A DNA stretch of 49,287 nucleotides, from contig MNEX01000101.1 in NCBI GenBank assembly GCA_001917905.1, positions 1-49,287 on the forward strand, given 5' to 3'. The stretch is from Acidobacteria bacterium 13_1_40CM_65_14 (GTDB lineage: Bacteria; Acidobacteriota; Vicinamibacteria; Vicinamibacterales; CAVVIG01). Within the stretch, counting starts at the first letter, position 1, and each line of letters starts with the position of its first letter. The position numbers were made by a program, and so were the translations under genes. This document shows positions 1 to 13,871 of the stretch, piece by piece. The notes under the pieces were generated by a model that saw nothing but the letters and a program-made list of their open reading frames with translations, was not told the origin of the DNA and ran no database searches.

Positions 1-35
1 GTACACGAGGTGTCACGCCTAACGCTGGCGCATCC

Positions 36-518
36 GTGCAGTCTCAAATACGCGAAATCGAAAGGAGCCTGTATGTTGGAGAGCCGATCAAGCTGCAGGA
101 TGTAGCCGCACAGGGATTGACCCGACCAAGGTTCGTGATGATGATCAGCGTTTTGCTCGCCGTTGCTGCACTCCTCCTCGCATCGGTTGGCATCGGCGGC
201 GTCCTTTACTTCCTAACGACGCAACGGACCCACGAACTCGGCATACGGATGGCGCTCGGCAGTGATCGTACGCAACTCCGCCGAATGCTCATTATTCAGC
301 AGCTCACACCTGTCGCCGCAGGCATCGCAATTGGAACCGGAGCCGCTTATGTGTTCGCGCCATTGATGGCTGCGCAGCTGCATTCTGTCGCACCGCGAGA
401 TCTCGGTGGGTTCGCCGCGGCGGTCGGGGCCGTATTTCTCGCAGCAATCGTAGCGTGCTATCTCGCAGCGCGTCAGGCAACGAAAATCGAGGTTGTTCAA
501 GCGCTCCGGCGAGGATAA
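36..518 (+). pseudogene. C-terminal part of a MacB/FtsX-like ABC transporter permease (acidobacterial ADOP type), truncated at window start or degraded
   Basis: Translation ...LAVAALLLASVGIGGVLYFLTTQRTHELGIRMALGS...AARQATKIEVVQALRRG matches the C-terminal FtsX/MacB permease pattern (TH/RELGIRMALG, final LR.G). Confidence 0.7.
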
Positions 519-852
519 AGATTCAGCGACTCAACAACTGGGTGCGCAGGATCCCGATGCGGGTCGGCGGACGCCGGCCTTGATCGACATCGAGGCGCGC
601 GCCTCGCGCAAATCCTCGATCTTTTTGGGGAGGATCGTTGGCGCAATGTTTATGCGGGTGAACTCGAGGTGCGCCCACCACTGCCCCGGATTAGAGGTGA
701 TCAGCGGTCGGCACACCCTGGGCCACGACTCGGGACGAATCGCGACTGGCGCTCCATTGCGGAAGCCCGTCTGCGGCTGGCCGTCTTCGACGGCGCCGAA
801 GCTTGGTGTTGACAGCCGACACCAGCCGGGATTAGTGTCGTCATTCGACACT

Positions 853-1086
853 ATGGCTCGACACACTGTCCCCGACCTTCTGCCGGGCACGCTCGACCTG
901 CTCATCCTGCGGACGCTGCAGACCGACTCGCTGCACGGCTGGGCGATCTCCGAGCGCATCCAGCAAATCTCCCAGGACGTCCTCCAGGTCAACCTGGTCA
1001 TCGTCACGTCCTGCGCGCTGGCCGTGTCCGTTCCCGCGCTGCGCGCTGCTTGCATCGATCCGATCGCGACGCTCAGAAAGGACTGA
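853..1086 (+). pseudogene. PadR-family regulator N-terminus fused in-frame to the C-terminal tail of an ADOP-type permease (deletion remnant)
   Basis: MARHTVPDLLPGTLDLLILRTLQTDSLHGWAISERIQQISQDVLQVN is PadR-like; it is followed directly by LVIVTSCALAVSVPALRAACIDPIATLRKD, typical of permease C-termini. Confidence 0.7.
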
Positions 1087-1399
1087 GCCGAGCCCACGGT
1101 GCGAGTAGTGAGCAGTACACGCCCACGCCTCGCAAATCCTCGATCTTCTTGAAAGGCTCGTTCTTCTGTCGAAGTCGCGAAGGCGTCCGGCATGCGGACG
1201 AGCCATGCTCGCGTCTTGAGGCTCGGCCGGAGACTTCCGTGCGCGCGAAACCAGTGAACGACCTACGTGCCCAAGAACGTGAGCCTTGGGGGAAGGTCTC
1301 AGCTCGGTGGGGTCTCCGTCCGTCCACCATCCGTCCATCGCAGGACGGACGAGACGGCCAGCGACTTCGCGATGTCGATCTTTTTCTAAGGAATTTTGG

Positions 1400-1473
1400 A
1401 GCCGGCGATCGGACTTGAACCGATGACCTGCTGATTACGAATCAGCTGCTCTACCAACTGAGCTACGCCGGCC
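1400..1473 (-). tRNA. tRNA-Thr (anticodon CGT)
   Basis: Reverse complement GCCGGCGTAGCTCAGTTGGTAGAGCAGCTGATTCGTAATCAGCAGGTCATCGGTTCAAGTCCGATCGCCGGC folds as a cloverleaf; anticodon loop TTCGTAA. Confidence 0.95.
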
Positions 1474-1530
1474 TCGGACGGGATCCAATCTTAGCACGGG
1501 ATTTTGCATCGGCCTCCGGTGGAGGCATGC

Positions 1531-1872
1531 ATGGATCCCCAAGTGATCATCATCGGCGCGCAGGACACGCTCACGGTCCGACGCGTCTTCGGCGATCCCA
1601 TCCAGACCGACGGCATCACGATGATTCCGGTCGCCAGCGTCGCGGGCGGTGGCGGCGGCGGCCGTGGAGAAAGCGGAGAGCGGGGCGCCGGTTTCGGCGT
1701 CAAGGCGCGGCCGGCCGGCGTCTACGTCATCCGTGACGGCGAGGCGCGATGGCGTCCGGCCGTGGACGTGAACCGCATCATTCTCGGCGGACAACTCGTC
1801 GCCATCACCGCGCTCATCACGCTGCGGCCGATCCTCATGCGCTGGCTCAGTGGGCGGACTGCCGCTGGATGA
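1531..1872 (+). CDS. GerW/YtfJ-family protein
   Basis: VFGDPIQTDGITMIPVASVAGGGGGG...GFGVKARPAGVYVI motif set of the YtfJ/GerW family; start at ATG 1531 preferred. Confidence 0.75.
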   Translation: MDPQVIIIGAQDTLTVRRVFGDPIQTDGITMIPVASVAGGGGGGRGESGERGAGFGVKARPAGVYVIRDGEARWRPAVDVNRIILGGQLVAITALITLRPILMRWLSGRTAAG

Positions 1873-1899
1873 GCTCGCGCGGAGTATGCTGACCGGGAC

Positions 1900-2316
1900 G
1901 TGGTGGCCACTCACAGACGCGACGTCGCCACGAAAGGGCAGGGCGACGCGCACGACATCACCGATCTCGTGTCATCCGCCGTCGCGGAGTCCGCGTGCGC
2001 GGCCGGCCTCGTCACGATCTTCGTCGTCGGATCGACCGCCGCGGTGACGACCATCGAGTTCGAGCCGGGCGCGGTCGCGGACTTGAATCGCCTCTTCGAA
2101 GAGATCGCGCCTCGCCACGATGAGTATCGTCATCATCTCCGATGGGGCGACGACAACGGATCGAGTCACGTCCGCGCGGCGCTGCTCGGACCATCGCTCA
2201 CCGTGCCGTTCGCGGACCATAAGCTGCTCCTCGGCACGTGGCAGCAGATCATGCTGCTCGAGCTCGACACGCGTCCGCGCAAGCGCGAGATCGTGGTGCA
2301 GGTTGTCGGAGAGTAA
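1900..2316 (+). CDS. YjbQ family protein (UPF0047, secondary thiamine-phosphate synthase type)
   Basis: DITDLVSSAVAESACAAGLVTIFVVGSTAAVTTIEFEPG...HHLRWGDDNGSSHVRAALLGPSLTVPF...LGTWQQIMLLELDTRPRKREIVVQVVGE is characteristic. Confidence 0.85.
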   Translation: MVATHRRDVATKGQGDAHDITDLVSSAVAESACAAGLVTIFVVGSTAAVTTIEFEPGAVADLNRLFEEIAPRHDEYRHHLRWGDDNGSSHVRAALLGPSLTVPFADHKLLLGTWQQIMLLELDTRPRKREIVVQVVGE

Positions 2317-2318
2317 GC

Positions 2319-2403
2319 GACGTTCTGTTCTGGATACGCGCGAGCACCACAGTGCGAGCGCGTCTGCGAGCGGGGGTGGGGCCCCGCGACATGTTAAGTA
2401 AAG
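2319..2403 (+). repeat. Interspersed ~80 bp element (VLFWIRA/GGGGGTGGGGCCCC family), copy A
   Basis: GACGTTCTGTTCTGGATACGCGCGAG...GCGAGCGCGTCTGCGAGCGGGGGTGGGGCCCCGCGA..TTAAGTAAAG; near copies at 15402, 15473 and 27013. Confidence 0.85.
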
Positions 2404-2627
2404 TCGAATGTTACGCCGGATACAAGGGCGAGCAGACGCCGCGCGCCATCGTGCTGGGCGACCGGCGGGTGACGGTCGTAGACATGCTCGATCAATGGCT
2501 TGCGCCGGATCACCGCTACTTCAAAATCCGGGGCGACGACGGCGACGTCTACATCGTCCGACAGGACGTCGCATCGGGCGAGTGGACGTTGACGATGTTC
2601 GAGCGGCAGCGAACGACCAACGACTAA
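2391..2627 (+). CDS. Conserved small protein of unknown function
   Basis: Compact ORF VECYAGYKGEQTPRAIVLGDRRVTVVDMLDQWLAPDHRYFKIRGDDGDVYIVRQD; begins at the edge of repeat copy A. Confidence 0.6.
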   Translation: MLSKVECYAGYKGEQTPRAIVLGDRRVTVVDMLDQWLAPDHRYFKIRGDDGDVYIVRQDVASGEWTLTMFERQRTTND

Positions 2628-2651
2628 CAACCGACGACTAAACACCGACGA

Positions 2652-3080
2652 CTATCGCAGCTCGGTCCACACCTCGCGGCGCACGAGATCGCGGAGCGTC
2701 GACGCGCGCTCGCTGTTCGCCTTGCGTCGGGCTTCGTCGGGCACGACGCGCGCGGTCGCCGCGTCGAGTCCCGCGCTCAGATTCTCAGCCGCGGACGCGT
2801 CCTTCAAACGAAACACGCGCAGGTGCGTCCAGTCGGTGGTGATGCCTGATGCGGGCATGACCGTTCGCACTTCCTCGAACACGCCGGCGCGGCGCGCGTC
2901 CTCGTCGATCGGTTCGGCCACCGTCTTGATGTAGTCGTTGTAGGCGTCGAGCATCCCGGGCTTCGCGCGCCAGTAGTATGCAACGAACACGGCGCCACGA
3001 GCGGGGGCCGGCTGCTGTCGGTCGATTCCCATCGTGCACAACGACGCGAACATCAGCGCGATCAGCGTGACGCGTTTCAT
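2652..3080 (-). CDS. Secreted hypothetical protein
   Basis: Signal-like N-terminus MKRVTLIALMFASLCTMG; ORF abuts the downstream cytochrome gene. Confidence 0.6.
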   Translation of the reverse strand: MKRVTLIALMFASLCTMGIDRQQPAPARGAVFVAYYWRAKPGMLDAYNDYIKTVAEPIDEDARRAGVFEEVRTVMPASGITTDWTHLRVFRLKDASAAENLSAGLDAATARVVPDEARRKANSERASTLRDLVRREVWTELR

Positions 3081-3655
3081 TGATGTTGCGACCGCTTCTT
3101 TGGCGAAGCTCCGACATCAGGCCGCGGATCCGATGTGAATCCGTCTCGGTTCGGCATCTTGATCTGCGGAAGGGTCGTCTCGTTCAGCACGTCGTGTTCG
3201 CCGACGATGCCGTTCAGGAAGAGCACGTAGGCCGTCGTCGCATACACCTCGTCGGGCATCATCGTGCTGGGATGATCGAATGGCATCGCACGATTGATGT
3301 AATCCCAGAGCGTCGTCGCGTAGGGCCAGTAGCTGCCGACGGTCTTCTGCGGCCGCGACGTCGTCAGCGATCCCTGACCGCCGGCCAGTACATCCTGCGG
3401 ACCCTCTTGGCCGGTTGGCCCGTGACATGTCTCGCAGCGGCGTGTGTAGACCTCTTTGCCCGCGGCTGCGGTGCCGCTGCCGTGAATCAGCCCTTTGCCG
3501 TCCGGCGTCACCTCGATGTCGATCGCTTTCAGCTCCTCGGGTTTCGGCGCATGGCCGACGCCGAAGGTCGGCGATTGCGCGAACACCACGGCAGGGCTGC
3601 CAACGACGGCGGCCGCGCACATCAGCGCAGCGATCACATTACGCGCGGTTGCCAT
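3077..3655 (-). CDS. soxD: c-type cytochrome, SoxD-like (sulfite/sulfane dehydrogenase cytochrome subunit)
   Basis: Signal peptide, CETCH haem motif, IDIEVTPDGKGLIHGSGTAAAGKEVYTRRCETCHG...GSYWPYATTLWDYINRAMPF; adjacent to a soxC-like gene. Confidence 0.75.
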   Translation of the reverse strand: MATARNVIAALMCAAAVVGSPAVVFAQSPTFGVGHAPKPEELKAIDIEVTPDGKGLIHGSGTAAAGKEVYTRRCETCHGPTGQEGPQDVLAGGQGSLTTSRPQKTVGSYWPYATTLWDYINRAMPFDHPSTMMPDEVYATTAYVLFLNGIVGEHDVLNETTLPQIKMPNRDGFTSDPRPDVGASPKKRSQHQ

Positions 3656-4762
3656 TGGTGATCTTCCCGTCGGCCGCCACCTTCCACACCTGGATGCCGT
3701 TGTTGTGATACTGCGAGTTGACGCCGCGGACCTTTATGAGATCCGCGAGCGGCGGTTGCGTGTAGCCGGTGTCGTCAGTGCAGCGCGACGCGATCATCGC
3801 CTCACGGCCGTCCCACGTCCATGGCCACTGGAAGCGCGTGTGCGCGCGCGGCAGCACAGGCGTCTGCAACTCCGCCGGCACCCACGTCGCACCTCCGTCG
3901 ACGGTGATCTCGACGCGCGCGATCGTGCCGCGGCCCGACCACGCGATCCCGGTAATCTCGTAGCGTCCCGCTCCCGCCAACGTATCGCCGCCCGATGGCC
4001 TCGTGATGACCGACTTCGGCTCCATATCGAACGTGAACTGGCGTGCGGTGCCGTCCGGCATCAGGTCGGTGTACTTCGACGTCTCCTCGCGTGTCATCGC
4101 CGGTTCGGCTCGCCGTTCTGCGCATACGCGACGAGCGCGTCGTCCATCGCCTTCGTGATCGGGATGCTGCGCGCGAGCTTGCACGCATCGGCGCCTTCCG
4201 CGAGGATCCACGTCGCCTGCGGCTGCACGCCACATTCGCGCAACAACGTCGACACCGGTACGCCGGTCCACTCGCTGCAGCTCGTGAGCCCGTGAATCCG
4301 CTGCACATCGGATTCCGTGGAGCCGCCGCGCCACTCGCCGCCGCTGTTGCCGGAACATTCCAGGAAGTGGATCCGCGACACTGACGGCAAACGCTTCAGC
4401 TCGTCGACGGTAAACACCAGCGGTCGATCGACCAGACCGTGAACCGTCAGCGTGTGCGTCGCCGGATCGGTTTCCGGCACGCCCGCGTGATGCCGTTCAA
4501 AGTGAAGCGATGACGGCGTGATGATGCCGTACGTGTCGTGAAGCGGCGTGCCGCTCGACGCTTCCTCCAGCGGCACCTTGGTGTTCGTGTTGACGTGCCG
4601 TGCCGCCTTTTCAAAGCGCGACCGCGAGCCGTACGGGCTGACGGCCGCGCCGAGCGCATGCGGCTCGGCCGCCGGCGGTGCGGTCTTCGACCGGCACGCG
4701 ACGAGCGCCGCGCTCCACGCGGCGCCGAGACGGAGAAACCAGCGGCGCGAACGGGTTGTCAT
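3639..4762 (-). pseudogene. soxC: SoxC-like molybdopterin sulfite dehydrogenase, split in two frames with an apparent internal deletion
   Basis: N-part MTTRSRRWFLRLGAAW...FLECSGNSGGEWRGG...AYAQNGEPNRR* (stop at 4094); C-part in another frame MTREETSKYTDLMPDGTARQFTFDMEPKSVITRPSGG...; the usual ~30 aa joining segment is absent. Confidence 0.75.
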
Positions 4763-4808
4763 GATGAGGTCGGCCGCTATTCTACATCTGGCATTGGCGC
4801 AATCTGGG

Positions 4809-4859
4809 AACCGCAGAGCTCGCCGAGAACGCTGAGCAATCTCTGCGTACTCCGCGGTG
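4809..4859. repeat. Hairpin with short-tandem-repeat arms (CCGCAGAG..CGCCGAGAACGCTGAG / CTCTGCGTACTCCGCGG)
   Basis: Direct reading of inverted degenerate units. Confidence 0.75.
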
Positions 4860-4954
4860 GCGCCCCCGAGATCGTCAGACACGGCGGTCGCGGTTGCCTC
4901 GGCCGACACGCTGCGCTACGATGGGTGGTTTAAATCTCCCTAGGAAAGCCGACT

Positions 4955-7916
<2,962 letters not shown>

Positions 7917-7933
<17 letters not shown>

Positions 7934-9251
7934 CACGAGGAACGCAAAGACCGCGAAGACCGCAAAGCCAAGGACTGTCTTTGCGCTCTTTGCGGCCTTT
8001 GCGTTCTTTGTTCCGGGCGGTCCCGTCACTCCCGCTCTCGGCGCGCAAGTACCCTTCGAACAGGCCCTCCGCGATTTGACGAGTGCCGACGCCGGCGCAC
8101 GCGTTCGCGCGGCGCAGATGCTCAAAGAAGCGGCGTATCCGGACGCGGCGCTGCCGCTCGCGCCGCTCGTCACCGATCCCGAAGACGACGTTCAGCTCGA
8201 AGCGATCGCCGCGGAGCTGAACATTTTTCTCGCCGAGAAGATCGTCGTCCGCAAGCGCGTCGGGTTCATCGTCGAAGTGCGAAACCAGATCGTCGCCGCA
8301 GCGGCGTTTGCCTCGGGCCCGCTCGCCATCGGTCCGCGACCGGTCCCGGCGGAGGTGCTCTCGGCGCTACGCGCCGGCGCGCGCGACGAGAATCCGCGCG
8401 TCGCGCTCGAGGCGCTCTACGCCTTCGGCGTGCTCGCGGTGCAGCCCGGCGGCGCCGCGCGCCGCGACATGCTGCGCGCTGCGGGTCCCGTGCTCACGGC
8501 GTTGACCGGCGCGGCGGATCCGGCGCTCCGATATGCGGCGGTACGCGTCATCGGACGGGTGTTCGAAAAGCGATTGCAGGACGAGCCTGTCGATCAGACG
8601 GTCGGCGACGCGATCATCACGCTCCTCAACGAGAAGGATCGCACCCTGAAGGTCGCCGCGATGCAGGCGCTCGGTGCGATGCGGTACGAGCGCTCAGTCC
8701 AGGCGCTCATCGAGCTGTTTCAGTACTACGGCAAAGGCGATGAGGCGGCGGCCGCGCTCGACGCGCTGGCGCGGATCGGCCACGCGTCGGCGGTGCCGTT
8801 GTTCACCGCGCAGTTGCAGACGAGGAACGCGCCGTTGCGCGGCATCGCCGTCGAAGGGCTTGCGCGTCTCGGCGATCGCACGAAGCTCGCCGACGTCCAG
8901 ACGGCGATGGGCGGCGAGCGCAACGACAGCGTGCTGCTGGCCGGCGCCTTTGCGTCGGCCATGCTGGCGAACACGCCGATCGATGCGATCACCGAAGCGC
9001 TGGCGCGGCCCAAGCTGCGCGATCGGGCCAAGCAGTACCTCGTCGAGATGGCAGCCGGACGTCCGGCGATCTTGACGCGGCAGGCACAGGATCCCGACGC
9101 GCGCATCCGAGCCGACGTCGCCGACGTGCTCGGCCTGGCCGGCGATCCGGCGGCGCTGCCGCTCGCCGAGTCGCTGCAAAAGGACAACGATCCGCAGGTC
9201 GCGCGTGCGGCCGAACGTGCCGTGGCTCGCCTCAAACAGGCCGCTTCGTAG
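7917..9251 (+). CDS. Secreted HEAT-repeat protein
   Basis: Repeated alpha-helical HEAT-like units (AAMQALGAMRYERSVQALIELF, AALDALARIGHASAVPLF, ADVADVLGLAGDPAALPLAESL); N-terminal signal-like stretch. Confidence 0.8.
7938..8012. repeat. GCAAAG-unit hairpin overlapping the start of the HEAT-repeat ORF
   Basis: AACGCAAAGACCGCGAAGACCGCAAAG ... CTTTGCGCTCTTTGCGGCCTTTGCGTT. Confidence 0.85.
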
Positions 9252-9258
9252 GCTGAAT

Positions 9259-9350
9259 CAACACCAAGGACACCATGGACACAAAGGTCAAACGCCGTAC
9301 GGCTGATCCTTTGTGTTCTTTGTGCCCGTTGTGTTCGCTGTGCCTGTGAA
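9259..9350. repeat. ACACAAAGG-unit hairpin
   Basis: ACCAAGGACACCATGGACACAAAGG ... CCTTTGTGTTCTTTGTGCCCGTTGTGTTCGCTGTG. Confidence 0.8.
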
Positions 9351-9963
9351 GTTATCCCGCGCTTTCTACGATCGTCCGACCCTCGACGTCGCACGCGATC
9401 TCCTCGGCAAGGTCCTCGTCCACAATCGCCGCGGCGTCGTCACGAGCGGCGCGATCGTCGAAGTCGAGGCGTACGTCGGCGAGTCCGATCCCGCGTGCCA
9501 CGCCGCGCCCGGTCCGACGCGGCGCAACGAACCGCTCTACGGCGTCCCCGGTCATGCCTACGTCTACCTGAACTACGGCATCCACGCGCTGGTGAACGTC
9601 GTCACCGAAGCGCACGGCTCGCCGGCGGCCGTGCTGATCCGCGCGCTCGATCCGCTCGATGGCGTCGACGTGATGCGCCGCCGCCGCGCGCGTGCGATGA
9701 AAGGACGTCGATCGCGTCGCGAGGCGTCGGTGCTGCCGCAGCAGGCGCTCTGCCGCGGCCCCGGCAATCTGACGATGGCGATGGGGATTACGCTGGCGGA
9801 GAACCGGCTCGATCTCCTCGGGGATCGACTCTACGTGGAAGATCGCGGTCTTCGCGTCGGCGACATCGCGTGGGGATCGCGCATCGGCATCAGAGTCGGC
9901 ACCGAGCATCCGTGGCGTGCGTGGGTCAAAGGACACGCTGCCGTCTCGGGGCTGAAGGCTTGA
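9346..9963 (+). CDS. mpg: DNA-3-methyladenine glycosylase (AAG/MPG family)
   Basis: VKLSRAFYDRPTLDVARDLLGKVL...IVEVEAYVGESDPACHA...YVYLNYGIHALVNVVTE; GTG start at 9346. Confidence 0.93.
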   Translation: MKLSRAFYDRPTLDVARDLLGKVLVHNRRGVVTSGAIVEVEAYVGESDPACHAAPGPTRRNEPLYGVPGHAYVYLNYGIHALVNVVTEAHGSPAAVLIRALDPLDGVDVMRRRRARAMKGRRSRREASVLPQQALCRGPGNLTMAMGITLAENRLDLLGDRLYVEDRGLRVGDIAWGSRIGIRVGTEHPWRAWVKGHAAVSGLKA

Positions 9964-9977
9964 TAGCCCACGGGCTG

Positions 9978-10676
9978 TTAGCCCTTGTTCGTTCGAAGCC
10001 CGCTCGGTCCCACCATGTTCAGCACGTCGTGACACCCGTGGAACCTCGCCCACCAGAGCGCGTGCCAGCCGGCGATGGTGTCGGGCATGTCCATCTTCGG
10101 ATCGTGCGTTTTGAGCACGCGCACCGTTTCGGTCCGGCAGCCGCCGAGCAGCGGCCGATCGATGTCCGACAGCGCACCGCCTGACACCGCCTGCGACAGC
10201 GCCGTCGCGCCTCCGTAGCCGCGCGCCTGCGGGTCGGCGCCGTACTCGAGAAGCAGCTTGACGAACGACGGATCGATCTCGACGGCGGCCATCATCAGAG
10301 GCGTCGTGGAGTCGAGGCGCGCGTTGGGATCGGCGCCGCGCTCGAGCAGCAGGCGCACGGCGCCGACGCGCTGCGTGTGAATGGCGTGGAGAAGGGGCGT
10401 CCACCCGTTGCGCGTATCGCGCGCGTTGGGATCGGCGCCGGCGTCGAGGAGCGCCGTCATCGCCTCGACGGCGCCGTTTCGCGCGGCCCACATGAGCGGC
10501 GTCAGTCCGTCAGCATCGCGCTCGTCCGGTTGGTGTCCCTCGGCGAGCAGCTGGCGCACGGTGTCAACGGCGTTGCGGGCGGCGACGAGCGCCAGCGGCA
10601 CCATGGGCGCGTCGGCGCAGCCGGGCGCGGCGAGCAGCGCGTACCCCATTCCGACAAGCAGCATGAACCGGTGCAT
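9978..10676 (-). CDS. Ankyrin-repeat protein with signal/lipoprotein-like N-terminus
   Basis: MHRFMLLVGMGYALLAAPGCADAP then ankyrin units DADGLTPLMWAARNGAVEAMTALLDAGADPN... Confidence 0.88.
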   Translation of the reverse strand: MHRFMLLVGMGYALLAAPGCADAPMVPLALVAARNAVDTVRQLLAEGHQPDERDADGLTPLMWAARNGAVEAMTALLDAGADPNARDTRNGWTPLLHAIHTQRVGAVRLLLERGADPNARLDSTTPLMMAAVEIDPSFVKLLLEYGADPQARGYGGATALSQAVSGGALSDIDRPLLGGCRTETVRVLKTHDPKMDMPDTIAGWHALWWARFHGCHDVLNMVGPSGLRTNKG

Positions 10677-10766
10677 GACGACCCTCCAGTGGCCCATCAT
10701 ACAAATAGTCCTTTTCAATGTAAAGGACTCTGAGCGAGCCGGGCGCACCTGCCAGGCTGAGTCGCG

Positions 10767-13400
<2,634 letters not shown>

Positions 13401-13473
13401 GACCTCAGTCTAGCGAGAAAAAGCGCCAACGGCCCGCGCGAGGCGCGAAGCCGCGGTATCCTCAATCCCACAC

Positions 13474-13641
13474 ATGGAGATCATCATCGTTCTCGCGTTG
13501 GCGGCGATCATCTTTGGGCCGCGGACGCTGTGGCGCATGCGCCGCCGCCGTCAAGGCCGGTCTGAGAAGGCATCGTCGGCTGCGTCCAAGCTCGGCACGG
13601 GCGGCCGGCGAGCAGTAAACCTTGACGTGGGGCACCCTTGA
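13474..13641 (+). CDS. Small TatA-like membrane protein (55 aa)
   Basis: Own reading: MEIIIVLALAAIIFGPRTLWRMRRRRQGRSEKASSAASKLGTGGRRAVNLDVGHP*; hydrophobic helix + FGP hinge + basic segment, as in TatA/B. Confidence 0.45.
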   Translation: MEIIIVLALAAIIFGPRTLWRMRRRRQGRSEKASSAASKLGTGGRRAVNLDVGHP

Positions 13642-13660
13642 GCGGTAAAAAGGGGGCCTT

Positions 13661-13768
13661 GTGATTGGTCAGTCGACCTGCATGTGTAGCTGCTGTTGTT
13701 GTTGCGGGCTCCCCACGAGCCCCTGCGCCAATGGTCCAGCCGCTTGCATGTCAATGATCACCACCTGA
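13661..13768 (+). CDS. Cys-rich leader peptide (putative attenuator uORF)
   Basis: GTG at 13661 preceded by AAAAAGGGGG: MIGQSTCMCSCCCCCGLPTSPCANGPAACMSMITT*; alternative ATG at 13682. A terminator hairpin follows. Confidence 0.7.
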   Translation: MIGQSTCMCSCCCCCGLPTSPCANGPAACMSMITT

Positions 13769-13796
13769 TCTAAACCAGCAGTCGACGGAGACCCAA

Positions 13797-13835
13797 GGCC
13801 CGGGAGGCTCATCAGCTTCCCGGGCCTTTTTGTTT
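13797..13835 (+). terminator. Intrinsic terminator / attenuator hairpin upstream of siroheme synthase
   Basis: GGCCCGGGAGGCT-CATC-AGCTTCCCGGGCC followed by TTTTTGTTTG. Confidence 0.88.
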
Positions 13836-13871
13836 GTACCTGTTTCTGGAGCGCGAGGCTTTAGCCGAGCG

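Noticed and set aside
493-1086. 197-aa + strand ORF as a single intact protein
   Set aside because: Residues before ~853 have no recognisable character; the recognisable parts are a PadR N-terminus and a permease tail, so it was treated as a remnant.
2238-2627. 129-aa ORF extending the small protein upstream through repeat copy A
   Set aside because: Upstream part overlaps YjbQ coding sequence out of frame and the repeat; the ATG at 2391 gives the compact conserved-looking protein.
13551-13754. Minus-strand ORF across the leader/attenuator region
   Set aside because: No recognisable features; the plus-strand Cys leader followed by terminator and operon explains the region better.
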